Shown here piece by piece: positions 24,446 through 31,703 of a stretch of DNA of 64,000 nucleotides (the stretch's first letter is position 1; every line of letters starts with the position of its first letter). The DNA lies in assembly GCF_000716545.1 (NCBI RefSeq), contig NZ_JNWZ01000010.1, positions 50,561 to 114,560 on the forward strand. Reading direction: 5' to 3'. This stretch comes from Kitasatospora phosalacinea (GTDB taxonomy: Bacteria > Actinomycetota > Actinomycetes > Streptomycetales > Streptomycetaceae). The notes under the pieces were generated by a model. The model saw nothing but the letters and a program-made list of their open reading frames with translations, made no database searches and was not told where the DNA came from. The position numbers and the translations under genes were made by a program.

Positions 24446-24772
24446 GGGAGTCGCGGTGTCCTCTCTTTTCGTCTAGTTGACGATAACCGGGGGCGGGGGT
24501 TGTCGTCAATACGACGAAAATGGGGTGCGGGGCGGGGGCGCGGGGCGCGGATCGTGCGGGGTGAGGGCCGCGCGGGTGTTCCCCCTTCGCCCGTCCGAGC
24601 GGCCTCGCGGGCCCCGGTGGCCGGGGTCGCCGACCGGACGCGGGCGGCGGCCTAGGGTGCTGATCGGGCAGGCCGGGCCCACCGCTCCGGCCTCCGGCCC
24701 CGTGGCGCTGCGGGCCTGCGGCGCTGCGCGCCGGTGGGCCCGTGGCTCGACCCTCTCCCGAAAGGGCTGATC
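24446..24772. other. Intergenic region between SPFH and NHL genes
   Basis: 327 bp. Besides the dyad at 24466-24520 it holds GC-rich sequence with short inverted repeats around 24680-24740. The AAAGGG ribosome-binding site of the NHL gene is at its end. No gene is seen. Confidence 0.5.
24466..24520. promoter_or_regulatory. 55-bp imperfect inverted repeat over SPFH promoter
   Basis: Arms 24466-24488 and 24498-24520 are 23 bp each with about four mismatches and a 9-nt G-rich centre. Each arm contains TTTTCGTC and TTGACGAYAACC. On the minus strand TTGACG, then 18 nt, then TATCGT form the likely SPFH promoter inside the dyad. A strong operator candidate for an unidentified regulator. Confidence 0.6.
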
Positions 24773-25873
24773 GTGAAACCCTCCTGTGCCTCCACGCGTC
24801 CCGGCCGGTCCGTCGCCCCGCCGTGCGGGCGTGACCGGGCTCCGTGGCGGGCCCGGATGCGGGCCGCCGCATCGGCGGCCGGGCTCCTGGCGGCTTCCGC
24901 CCTGGCCGCGGCCGCCCCCGCCGCTTCGGGCGACACCGCTCTGTCCGTCGCCGCTTCGGGCGACACCGCTCCGTCCGTCGCCGCTCCGTCCGTCGCCGCT
25001 CCGTCCGTCGCCGCTCCGGGCGCCATCGCTCCGGCCGCCGTCGGGTGGCCCGGAGTGCCGGGTGCCGGCGGGGTGTACATCGCGGACACCTACAACGACC
25101 AGGTCGTCAGGGCGCAGGGGGCGGGCGGCGCCGGGCAGCAGGTCGTGGCCCGGAACCTGGACCTGCCGAACGGCGTGGCGGTCGGCGCCACGGGCGACGT
25201 GTACATCGCCGACAGCCGTCACGACCGCGTCCTGAAGGTGTCCGCCGACACCGGGCGGCCCACCGTCGTGCGCCCCGACGTGGAGCTGGACTCCCCCTAC
25301 GGCGTCGCGGTCGACGGCACCGGAACCGTCTACGTCGCCGACACGGACAACCACCGGGTGCTGAGGATCCCCGCCGACGGCGGTTCGCCGACGGCCGTCG
25401 GCAGCGGGTTGGGCAGTCCGACGGGGGTGGCGTTGGACGCGTCGGGCAACGTGTACATCGCCGACCCCTACAACAACCGGGTGGTCAAGGTGCCGGCCGA
25501 CGGCGGCCCGCAGAGCGACGTGCCGGTGCGGGTCGCGGACCCCACGAACATGGCGTTCGACGGCGCCGGCGACATGTTCATCGCGGACCCCTACAACAAC
25601 CGGGTGGTGGAACTGCCGCACGACGGCGGCCCGCAGACGACGATCGGCGAGGGGCTGGACTTCCCCACCGGCGTGGCCGCGGACGCGCGGGGCAACGTGT
25701 ACATCGCCGACTTCAACAACAGCCGCGTGGTCAGGATCCCGGCCGGCGGCGGGCCGCAGACCACGATCGGCGACCACCTCGACCACCCCTACTCGGTGGC
25801 CGTGCCGCCGGTCCTCGCGCGGGCGTACGCCGTACGGGCCGGCCGCGCCGCCGACTCCCGGCGCCCGTCGTAG
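24773..25873 (+). CDS. Secreted NHL-repeat beta-propeller protein
   Basis: A 366-aa extracellular protein. The Arg-rich N-terminus plus hydrophobic core (RMRAAASAAGLLAASALAAAAPAA split around residues 28-52) forms a signal peptide. Next comes a repetitive Ala/Ser/Pro/Val linker (SVAAP repeats, encoded by 15- and 30-bp DNA repeats). Six NHL blades follow, each with a core like GNVYIADPYNNRVVKVPADGG. This predicts one beta-propeller for carbohydrate or protein binding. A GTG start follows AAAGGG. It is upstream of and parallel to a secreted serine hydrolase. Confidence 0.88.
   Translation: MKPSCASTRPGRSVAPPCGRDRAPWRARMRAAASAAGLLAASALAAAAPAASGDTALSVAASGDTAPSVAAPSVAAPSVAAPGAIAPAAVGWPGVPGAGGVYIADTYNDQVVRAQGAGGAGQQVVARNLDLPNGVAVGATGDVYIADSRHDRVLKVSADTGRPTVVRPDVELDSPYGVAVDGTGTVYVADTDNHRVLRIPADGGSPTAVGSGLGSPTGVALDASGNVYIADPYNNRVVKVPADGGPQSDVPVRVADPTNMAFDGAGDMFIADPYNNRVVELPHDGGPQTTIGEGLDFPTGVAADARGNVYIADFNNSRVVRIPAGGGPQTTIGDHLDHPYSVAVPPVLARAYAVRAGRAADSRRPS
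24921..25010 (+). repeat. Tandem repeats encoding Ser-Val-Ala-Ala-Pro linker
   Basis: A 30-bp unit occurs twice (24921-24950 and 24951-24980, one mismatch). It is followed by a 15-bp unit twice (24981-24995, 24996-25010). In frame; expands the linker after the signal peptide. Confidence 0.85.
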
Positions 25874-25914
25874 CCCGATTCCGGTAGAGCGCGCCCCCGG
25901 CAGGGCCCGTTCTC

Positions 25915-25956
25915 CGTCGTAACCCGTCCCGTCATAACCCGTTCCGTCGTAGCCCG
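25915..25956. repeat. Three 15-bp-spaced direct repeats (CGTCRTARCCCG)
   Basis: CGTCGTAACCCG (25915), CGTCATAACCCG (25930) and CGTCGTAGCCCG (25945) are phased at 15 bp. A fourth copy at 25866-25877 overlaps the stop codon of the NHL gene. Confidence 0.7.
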
Positions 25957-25989
25957 CCCGTCCCGGCAGACCCCAGGAGTCCGTACACC

Positions 25990-26946
25990 ATGGCAACCCG
26001 CCGCCGCACCGACCCGCCGCGCCCCACGAGACTCGCCGGGGCGCTCGTGGCCGCCCTCGCGCTCGGCCTGGCCCCCGTCCAGGCGGCCTCCGCCGCACCC
26101 GTCGGCCACCCCGCGTACTGCTCCTCCGCGACCCACCCCGAGTTGGCCGACCGCCTGTCCCGCGACCTCGCCGACGCGATCCGGGGGCGGCGGTCCACGC
26201 TCGCCCTCGCCGTGCGCGATCCCGGCACCGGCCTGTCGTGCTCCCTCGACCCTTCGCGGCACTTCGACTCGGCGAGCATCGTCAAGGTCACCATCATGGG
26301 CGCGGTGCTGAGGATCGCCCAGGACGAGGACCGGCCGCTGACGCCGTTCGAGGAGGAGAACCTCCGGCCGATGATCACCCGGTCCGACAACGACGCCGCG
26401 GTCCGGCTGTGGAAGTACGTCGGCCCGGCCCGGATGCGGGCCTTCCTCGACCTGGCGGACATGCGCGACACGGTGCTGTCGGCCGACGGCTTCGGGCTCA
26501 CCCAGGTCACCGCCGGCGACGAGATGAAACAGCTGGACGCCTTCACCGGCGACCTCGACGTCCTCACCCCCGAACACCGGGAGTACGGACTGCGGCTCAT
26601 GGCCGAGGTCGAGGCGGACCAGCGCTGGGGCACGCCCTTCGGGGCCCCGCCCGACGTCACGACGCACGTCAAGAACGGCTGGCTGCAACGTGCCACGCAC
26701 GGCTGGCGCGTGCACAGCCTCGGCATCTTCACCGGCCCCACCCGGGTCTACCGGATCGCCGTCCTCACCGACGACGACCCCACCGAGTCCTACGGCATCG
26801 GCACCATCCAGCGGATCTCCCGGCGGGTCCACCAGGATCTCGCCGACTCCGCCGACGGGGGCCGCGCCAGGATCTTCCCGGGCGCCCCCGACGTCACCGC
26901 GCCGGAGAGCGGCGACGGTTCCGCCTCCGAGGCCGGGGAGCGGTAG
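25990..26946 (+). CDS. Secreted serine hydrolase, class A beta-lactamase-like
   Basis: A 318-aa exported protein: signal peptide residues 1-36 (cleavage near ASA-AP), then a penicillin-recognising transpeptidase-like domain. Active-site motifs are S96-I-V-K99 (SxxK), SDN at 132-134, and KNG at 228-230 (the KTG equivalent). KNG and the lack of a clear class A omega-loop ExxLN make classical beta-lactamase activity doubtful; many streptomycetes carry such serine hydrolases of unknown role. An AGGAG ribosome-binding site precedes the ATG. It may be cotranscribed with the NHL gene (116-bp gap filled with repeats). Confidence 0.88.
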   Translation: MATRRRTDPPRPTRLAGALVAALALGLAPVQAASAAPVGHPAYCSSATHPELADRLSRDLADAIRGRRSTLALAVRDPGTGLSCSLDPSRHFDSASIVKVTIMGAVLRIAQDEDRPLTPFEEENLRPMITRSDNDAAVRLWKYVGPARMRAFLDLADMRDTVLSADGFGLTQVTAGDEMKQLDAFTGDLDVLTPEHREYGLRLMAEVEADQRWGTPFGAPPDVTTHVKNGWLQRATHGWRVHSLGIFTGPTRVYRIAVLTDDDPTESYGIGTIQRISRRVHQDLADSADGGRARIFPGAPDVTAPESGDGSASEAGER

Positions 26947-27052
26947 GCGGTCCGGAGGAGGGCTCCCTCCCGGTCCGGTCCGTCCGGTCCGGCCCGTCCG
27001 GTCCGGGAAGGGCTTGGGGAGGGCTCCCGGCATCCTCGAAGCTGACGTTCCG

Positions 27053-27922
27053 TCAGATTCCGGCGCGGGTGCGAGAGGTGGTGGAGATCGCCGCGAGGTC
27101 GTGCTCGCCGTGGCCGTGGGCGACGGCCTGGAGCAGCGAGTCGCGCAGCAACGAGGCCAGTGGGAGCGGGACTTCGGCGTCCGCCCCGGCCTCCAGGGCG
27201 AGGTTGACGTCCTTCAGGCCCAGCGCCAGGCGGAACCCGGCCGGCTCGAAGGACCGTTCGGTGATCATCGACCCGTAGCCGGCGTACACCGGGCCCGGGA
27301 ACAGGGAGTTGGTGAGCACGTCGAGCAGCGCCGCCGGGTCGAGCCCACTGGCCTCGGCGAGCGCGGCCGCCTCCGAGAACGCCTCGATCGCCGACACCAG
27401 CAGGAAGTTGGCGCTGATCTTCGCGACGTTCGCGGCCGCCGGATCCTCCCCGAGCGGCCAGGTGCGGCGGCCCATCGCCTCGAACAGCGGTGCCAGCCGG
27501 TCGAGTTCGGCGGACGGCCCGGCGGCCAGGATGTTCAGGTTTCCGGCCGCCGCGACGTCCGTCCGGCCCAGCACCGGCGCCGCGACGTACCCGATGCCGT
27601 GCCGGGCGTGCAGTTCGGTCGCCCGGCGGGCCAGCGCGGGCGAGACGGTGGCCATGTTGACGTGCGTGGCGGCCCGCGCGCCGGACAGCAACTCCTCGTC
27701 CAGCAGCAGGCTCTCGACCACCCGGTCGTCCGCGAGCATCGAGACCACCACCTGCGCCCCGAACGCCTCGGCGAGCGGCCCGGCCGCCGAAGCCCCGTCG
27801 GCGACCAGCTCGGCCACCGGCTCCGGCGAGCGGTTCCACACCCGCACCGCGTGCCCGGCCGCCAGCAGCCGGCGGGCCATCGCCCGGCCCATGCCGCCCA
27901 GCCCGATGAAGCCGACGTCCAT
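27053..27922 (-). CDS. NAD(P)-dependent beta-hydroxyacid dehydrogenase family oxidoreductase
   Basis: A 289-aa enzyme of the 3-hydroxyisobutyrate dehydrogenase/GLYR family. The N-terminal Rossmann motif is VGFIGLGGMGRAMARRL, and the NRS after the second strand suggests NADP preference. The substrate-binding region appears as AAPVLGRTDVAAAGNL, where the usual GG is altered. The catalytic Lys lies in NVAKISANFLL. The C-terminal all-helical domain ends with GHGEHDLAAI, which resembles imine reductases and GLYR-type enzymes. The substrate is unknown. A GGGAGGAA ribosome-binding site precedes the ATG. Confidence 0.9.
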   Translation of the reverse strand: MDVGFIGLGGMGRAMARRLLAAGHAVRVWNRSPEPVAELVADGASAAGPLAEAFGAQVVVSMLADDRVVESLLLDEELLSGARAATHVNMATVSPALARRATELHARHGIGYVAAPVLGRTDVAAAGNLNILAAGPSAELDRLAPLFEAMGRRTWPLGEDPAAANVAKISANFLLVSAIEAFSEAAALAEASGLDPAALLDVLTNSLFPGPVYAGYGSMITERSFEPAGFRLALGLKDVNLALEAGADAEVPLPLASLLRDSLLQAVAHGHGEHDLAAISTTSRTRAGI

Positions 27923-28022
27923 GCGTAGTTCCTCCCGTGCTCCCGACGGGTCGCGCCCGGCGGATCGAGACCGCCGGACCGCGCCCGGCGGATCCTGTTC
28001 CGGTGCTCCGAGGCGATGCTAC

Positions 28023-28098
28023 GGCGCGGGCGGGCCGGTGGCGCGGGTTGTCCGGGTGGCGGCGCGGGCGGGCCGGTGGCGCGGGTTGTCCGGGTGGC
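28023..28098. repeat. Perfect 38-bp tandem duplication
   Basis: Identical 38-bp units at 28023-28060 and 28061-28098, followed by a degenerate third copy to about 28137. They lie in the intergenic region ahead of the acetyltransferase gene. Confidence 0.9.
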
Positions 28099-28182
28099 GG
28101 CGCGGGCGGGGTGGCGGCGCGGGCGGTGCCGGGTGGTGTGCGGTGCTGCCGTTCGGGCCGGTGGTCTGGGACGATGCCGGGC

Positions 28183-28716
28183 ATGGTGACGGTGCGGGCG
28201 GTGCACACGGCGGACCTCGACCCGGCGGGCCGGCGGACGGCCAGGGCGCTGCTGTTCGAGGTGTTCGGCGCGGAGATGACCGAGCAGGACTGGTCGCACT
28301 GCCTCGGCGGAATGCACGTGCTCGCCTGGGAGGGCGGCGAGTTGATCGGGCACGCGGCAGTGGTGCAGCGCCGACTGGTGAACGGCGGGCGCGTCCTGCG
28401 GGTCGGCTACCTGGAAGGCGTGGCCGTCCGGCGCGACCGCCAACGGCGCGGCACCGGCGGCCTGTTGATGGACGAAGCGGAGCGCATCGCGATGTCCGGC
28501 CACCAGCTCGGTGCGCTCGCCGCCAGCGAGGCCGGCGTCCCGTTCTACCTCGCCCGGGGCTGGCGCCGCTGGCCCGGCCCCACCTGGGCCCTCGGCCCGC
28601 ACGGGCGGCAGCGCACCTCCGAGGACGACGGCGGGATCTACCTGCTGGGCGGTGAAGGGGAGTTGGACCCCGCCGCCGACCTGGTGTGCGACTGGCGCGA
28701 GGGCGACCTGTGGTGA
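28183..28716 (+). CDS. Aminoglycoside 2'-N-acetyltransferase, AAC(2')-I family
   Basis: A 177-aa GNAT enzyme closely resembling mycobacterial AAC(2')-Ic along its full length: VRAVHTADLD at the N-terminus, TEQDWSHCLGGMHVLAW, HAAVVQRRLV, RVGYLEGVAVRRD (acetyl-CoA loop RRDRQRRGTGG), SEDDGGIYLL and LVCDWREGDLW at the C-terminus. It would acetylate the 2'-amino group of aminoglycosides such as gentamicin-type drugs; the physiological role may differ. The ATG at 28183 (GACGAT 7 nt upstream) or 28174 could be the start. It is not in an obvious resistance cluster. Confidence 0.88.
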   Translation: MVTVRAVHTADLDPAGRRTARALLFEVFGAEMTEQDWSHCLGGMHVLAWEGGELIGHAAVVQRRLVNGGRVLRVGYLEGVAVRRDRQRRGTGGLLMDEAERIAMSGHQLGALAASEAGVPFYLARGWRRWPGPTWALGPHGRQRTSEDDGGIYLLGGEGELDPAADLVCDWREGDLW

Positions 28717-28798
28717 CCTGTGGTGACCTGACGGCCGGGTGGCGGGGCCGGGCGGACGGCCGCGTACCGGGGAGTGCGGTGCGGTCGGCGGCCGGGGT

Positions 28799-29527
28799 TC
28801 AGGCCGGGGGAGTGCCGCCGCTTCCCGCCAGGCGGGTGAGCCATTCGGCCAGGAGGTGCTGTTCGGCGTCGCTCAGCGCGCCGCTGTCGTCGGGGAGGGC
28901 GGCCCGCAGCGCGCGGGCGGCCGGGGCGGGGCCGGACTCCGCGGCGGGGACGGCCGGTTCGGCGCGGGTGACGGCCGCGACCATGGATTCGCGCAGGACG
29001 GTCAGCAGTGCCGGATCGCGGCGCTCGGCGGGGGTGGCGTGCCAGGTGGCCACCACGCCCAGGCCGGTGGCCTGGATGATCTGGGCGGCCAGCTCCTCGT
29101 CGACCCGCAGCCACCCCGCGGCCGCCAGCCGGCGCACCCGGCCGTGGAGGATCTCCAGGCCCGCGCGGTGCGCCGCGCCCGCCTCCGAACCGGTGGCCCG
29201 GCTCATCACGGCGAACAGCTCCGGGCGGGAGACCCCGAACTCCACCACCGTGTCCCAGCCGCGGCGCAGCTCCTCCACCGGGTCCTCCGGGGCGGGGTTG
29301 AGCCGGGCGCGCTTGCTCTCCAGGAACTGCGCGTAGCCGTGCTCGGCGACCGCCTCCAGCAGCCCGTCCTTGTCGCCGAAGAGGCGGTAGATGGCGGGCG
29401 GCTGCATCCCGGCCGCGGCGGCGACCGCGCGGGTGCTCATCGCGTCGGGGCCGCCGCTCTCCAGCAGTTCGACGGCCGCCTCGACGATGCGCCGCCGCGG
29501 GCTGTCGGTGGTGTCACGAGTAGGCAT
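28799..29527 (-). CDS. TetR/AcrR family regulator (paralogue of 38327-39055)
   Basis: A 242-aa repressor. The helix-turn-helix ([24 protein letters not shown]) is at about residues 30-60, and the C-terminal ligand domain contains VEELRRGWDTVVEFGVSRPELFAVM. It is the same length as, and clearly homologous to, the TetR at 38327-39055. It diverges from an NmrA-like reductase, which it probably controls. The ATG at 29527 lies 6 nt after TATCAT (29539-29534), a leaderless-type start that argues against the longer frame. Confidence 0.9.
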   Translation of the reverse strand: MPTRDTTDSPRRRIVEAAVELLESGGPDAMSTRAVAAAAGMQPPAIYRLFGDKDGLLEAVAEHGYAQFLESKRARLNPAPEDPVEELRRGWDTVVEFGVSRPELFAVMSRATGSEAGAAHRAGLEILHGRVRRLAAAGWLRVDEELAAQIIQATGLGVVATWHATPAERRDPALLTVLRESMVAAVTRAEPAVPAAESGPAPAARALRAALPDDSGALSDAEQHLLAEWLTRLAGSGGTPPA

Positions 29528-29554
29528 GTACCGATGATATCGGCATGTTGCTTC

Positions 29555-29597
29555 CACCGTTAGTTCCAGTGTTATCGTTCTAGTGATTCCACTGGAA
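29555..29597. promoter_or_regulatory. Operator region between TetR and NmrA-like genes
   Basis: TTCCAGTG (29564-29571) and CACTGGAA (29590-29597) form an 8-bp inverted repeat around a TTATCG/TATCGT -10 region. TTGCTT at 29548-29553 is a possible -35. The element CACCGTTAGTTCCAGTG (29555-29571) recurs almost exactly ahead of the paralogous TetR at 38284-38299. Confidence 0.6.
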
Positions 29598-29616
29598 ACA
29601 CCGATGGGAGAACCCC

Positions 29617-30477
29617 GTGATCATCGTGACCGGAGCCACCGGCGAACTCGGCCGCCGCATCGTCGAGCGCCTGCTGGAACGGCTCCCCGCCGACCGTGTC
29701 GGCGTCAGTGTCCGCGACCCCCGCAAGGCCCGGGGCCTCGCCGACCGGGGCGTGCGCGTCCGGCCGGGCAGCTTCGACGACCCCGACTCGCTCGTCCACG
29801 CCTTCGAGGGCGCCGAGCAGGTGCTGCTGGTCTCCCTCGACCGCACCGGCGAGGAGTGCGTCACCGGCCACCGCACCGCGATCGACGCCGCCGTGCGGGC
29901 CGGAGCCGCCCGCATCCTGTACACCAGCCAGATGGGCGCCGACCACGACTCGCACTTCCAGGCGTGCCGTGACCACGCCCGCACCGAAGACCTGCTGCGC
30001 GCCACCGGCCTGCCCTGGACGGCGCTGCGCAACGGCTTCTACACCTCCAGCGCCCTGCGGTTCCTGGAGCCCGCCCGCCACGGCGGAGACATCGCCCTGC
30101 CCGCCGACGGCCCCGTCGCCTGGACCGGCCACGACGACCTCGCCGAGGCCACCGCGGTGATCCTGGCCGACGAAGGCCGCTTCGAGGGCCCCACCCCGCC
30201 GCTCACCGCCCCGGTCGCACTCGACTTCGACGCGATCGCCCGGGAGGCGGCCCGGGCCACCGGGCGGCCCTTCACCCGCACCGTCGTCTCCGACGAGGCC
30301 TTCCGCGAGCAGGCCGTGGGGCACGGCGCCCCCGCCCCGATCGCCGACCTGATGGTGAGCATCTTCGCGGCGGCGCGCGACGGCGAGTTCGCCGCCGTCG
30401 ACCCGACCCTGGCCGAACTGATCGGCCGGGAGCCCGTCGGCTTCCGCGCCCTGCTGGAGCGGGCCTGGGCTGAGTAA
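29617..30477 (+). CDS. NmrA-like NAD(P)H-binding protein (atypical SDR)
   Basis: A 286-aa Rossmann protein starting IIVTGATGELGRRIVERLL (GxxGxxG dinucleotide loop). The segments YTSQMGADHDSHFQACRDHARTE and GLPWTALRNGFYTSS are typical of the NmrA/QOR2-type NAD(P)H:quinone oxidoreductases. It probably reduces quinones or senses NADPH. The GTG start at 29617 follows GGGAGAA. It is divergent from a TetR gene with an operator in between, suggesting inducible detoxification. Confidence 0.9.
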   Translation: MIIVTGATGELGRRIVERLLERLPADRVGVSVRDPRKARGLADRGVRVRPGSFDDPDSLVHAFEGAEQVLLVSLDRTGEECVTGHRTAIDAAVRAGAARILYTSQMGADHDSHFQACRDHARTEDLLRATGLPWTALRNGFYTSSALRFLEPARHGGDIALPADGPVAWTGHDDLAEATAVILADEGRFEGPTPPLTAPVALDFDAIAREAARATGRPFTRTVVSDEAFREQAVGHGAPAPIADLMVSIFAAARDGEFAAVDPTLAELIGREPVGFRALLERAWAE

Positions 30478-30703
30478 CCCCGGCGGGCCGCCGGCCGGGC
30501 CGCGAGCAGGGGCCGCTCCACCTGCTCGAAGGTGAACGTCCGGCTCCCGCCGCGCACCTCGTCCGCCATCACGTAGTACTCGCCGGGCGCCGACCGCTCC
30601 TTCCGCTCCGTGACCCCGGGGCCGCCGGCGGGCCACGGTGCGGCCTGCCGGTGGCGCCGGGGCCGGGGCTGGGCGGGGCGCCGGCCGCTGAAGTGGGTTG
30701 CGG
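30478..30703. other. Intergenic region with coding-like minus-strand stretch
   Basis: 226 bp. A minus-strand frame around 30500-30600 reads GEYYVMADEVRGGSRTF and then TFEQVERPLL, which looks more protein-like than a random frame. It has no proper start and no natural end, so it may be a gene remnant. Nothing else is seen. Confidence 0.25.
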
Positions 30704-31597
30704 CTACTGGTCGTTGGCGGCCGGCTCCAGGGGGCGGGACGGCTGGGTCGTCGGTTGGGGCGTCGGCTGGGCGCGGGTGGGGACCAGCCTGGCGATGACC
30801 GCGGCGGTGGCGTCGGCCTCGGCCCGGTCGAGGTGGCGGGCCGAGCCGCGCAGCAGGTGCCGGGACTCCAGGGCGGCCAGGGCGAGCAGCCCGGGCAGCA
30901 GGTCGGTCGAGCGGGCCGCCACCCAGCGGGTGCCCTGGGTGGCCATCCACCACAGGTCCGCCCCGCGGCCGGGCGCGGGCACCGCGAACGGGACGGGCGC
31001 CGGACCGACGGGGTGCCCGGCCCCGGCGAGCAGGGCGTGGAACTCGCGGGCGATCAACTGGTGGCCCAGGGCGCTCGGGTGCAGCCGGTCCACGCTCAGC
31101 AACTCCCGCCGCCGCGTCCAGGGCAGCTCCGCCAGGTGCAGGTGCACCGCCCCGTAGTGCGCCGACAGCGCGTGCACCACCGCGTTGACGCCCCGCATCC
31201 GCCGGGCCAGCGGCCGGGCCAACGGGGCCGGCAGCCCCAGCAGTTGACCCGGGTCCGGCAGGCAGGCGGTCAGCGGGACGGCCCCGGCGGAGGTCAGCGA
31301 GGAGAGGGCGGCGGCGAATCGGCGGCCGGTCGACTCCAGGTCGAAGGACGCCCGCAGGGTGTCGTTGCCGCCGACCAGCACCGCCGCGTACCCGGGGCGC
31401 AGCGCGAGCGCGGTCGGCAGTTGGGAGACCAGCAGGTCGCGGCTGAGCGCGCCGCTGCCGGCGAGGTTGCGGAACTCGACGGGATCCGGCGAGAGGGCGG
31501 GGGCGAGCAGCGCCGCCCAACCCCGCCACCCCCCGGGCACCGGATCGCCGACACCCTCGGTGAGGGAATCGCCGAGCGCGGCGAATCGAACTGTCAT
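30704..31597 (-). CDS. SGNH/GDSL hydrolase family protein
   Basis: A 297-aa esterase-like enzyme. Block I is FAALGDSLTEG (S11), block III is LVGGND, and block V is SVDRLHPSALGH with the Asp/His pair. No signal peptide is seen. It lies 106 bp downstream of, and parallel to, two glycosyltransferase genes, so a role in removing or moving acyl groups on a glycolipid is possible (inference). A GGAGGG ribosome-binding site precedes adjacent GTG and ATG codons; the ATG has the better spacing. Confidence 0.88.
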   Translation of the reverse strand: MTVRFAALGDSLTEGVGDPVPGGWRGWAALLAPALSPDPVEFRNLAGSGALSRDLLVSQLPTALALRPGYAAVLVGGNDTLRASFDLESTGRRFAAALSSLTSAGAVPLTACLPDPGQLLGLPAPLARPLARRMRGVNAVVHALSAHYGAVHLHLAELPWTRRRELLSVDRLHPSALGHQLIAREFHALLAGAGHPVGPAPVPFAVPAPGRGADLWWMATQGTRWVAARSTDLLPGLLALAALESRHLLRGSARHLDRAEADATAAVIARLVPTRAQPTPQPTTQPSRPLEPAANDQ

Positions 31598-31703
31598 CAC
31601 GTCCCTCCGGCGGGGCTGGGGAAGGTGGTGGAACCGGTCGAACTCCGGTGCGGTCGGCGGTGGTCGCGGCTCCGTTCGACTGTCGGCCCGGCCGGTTTCC
31701 GGA

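Noticed and set aside
25866..25956. CRISPR-like array
   Set aside because: Repeats of 12 bp with 3-bp spacers are too short for CRISPR and no cas genes are present.
24506..26098. 530-aa minus-strand open frame across the NHL and serine-hydrolase genes, with GYDGTG repeats
   Set aside because: It is the antisense of two well-supported secreted-protein genes. Its repeats are mirror images of the coding repeats and the composition is typical of high-GC shadow frames.
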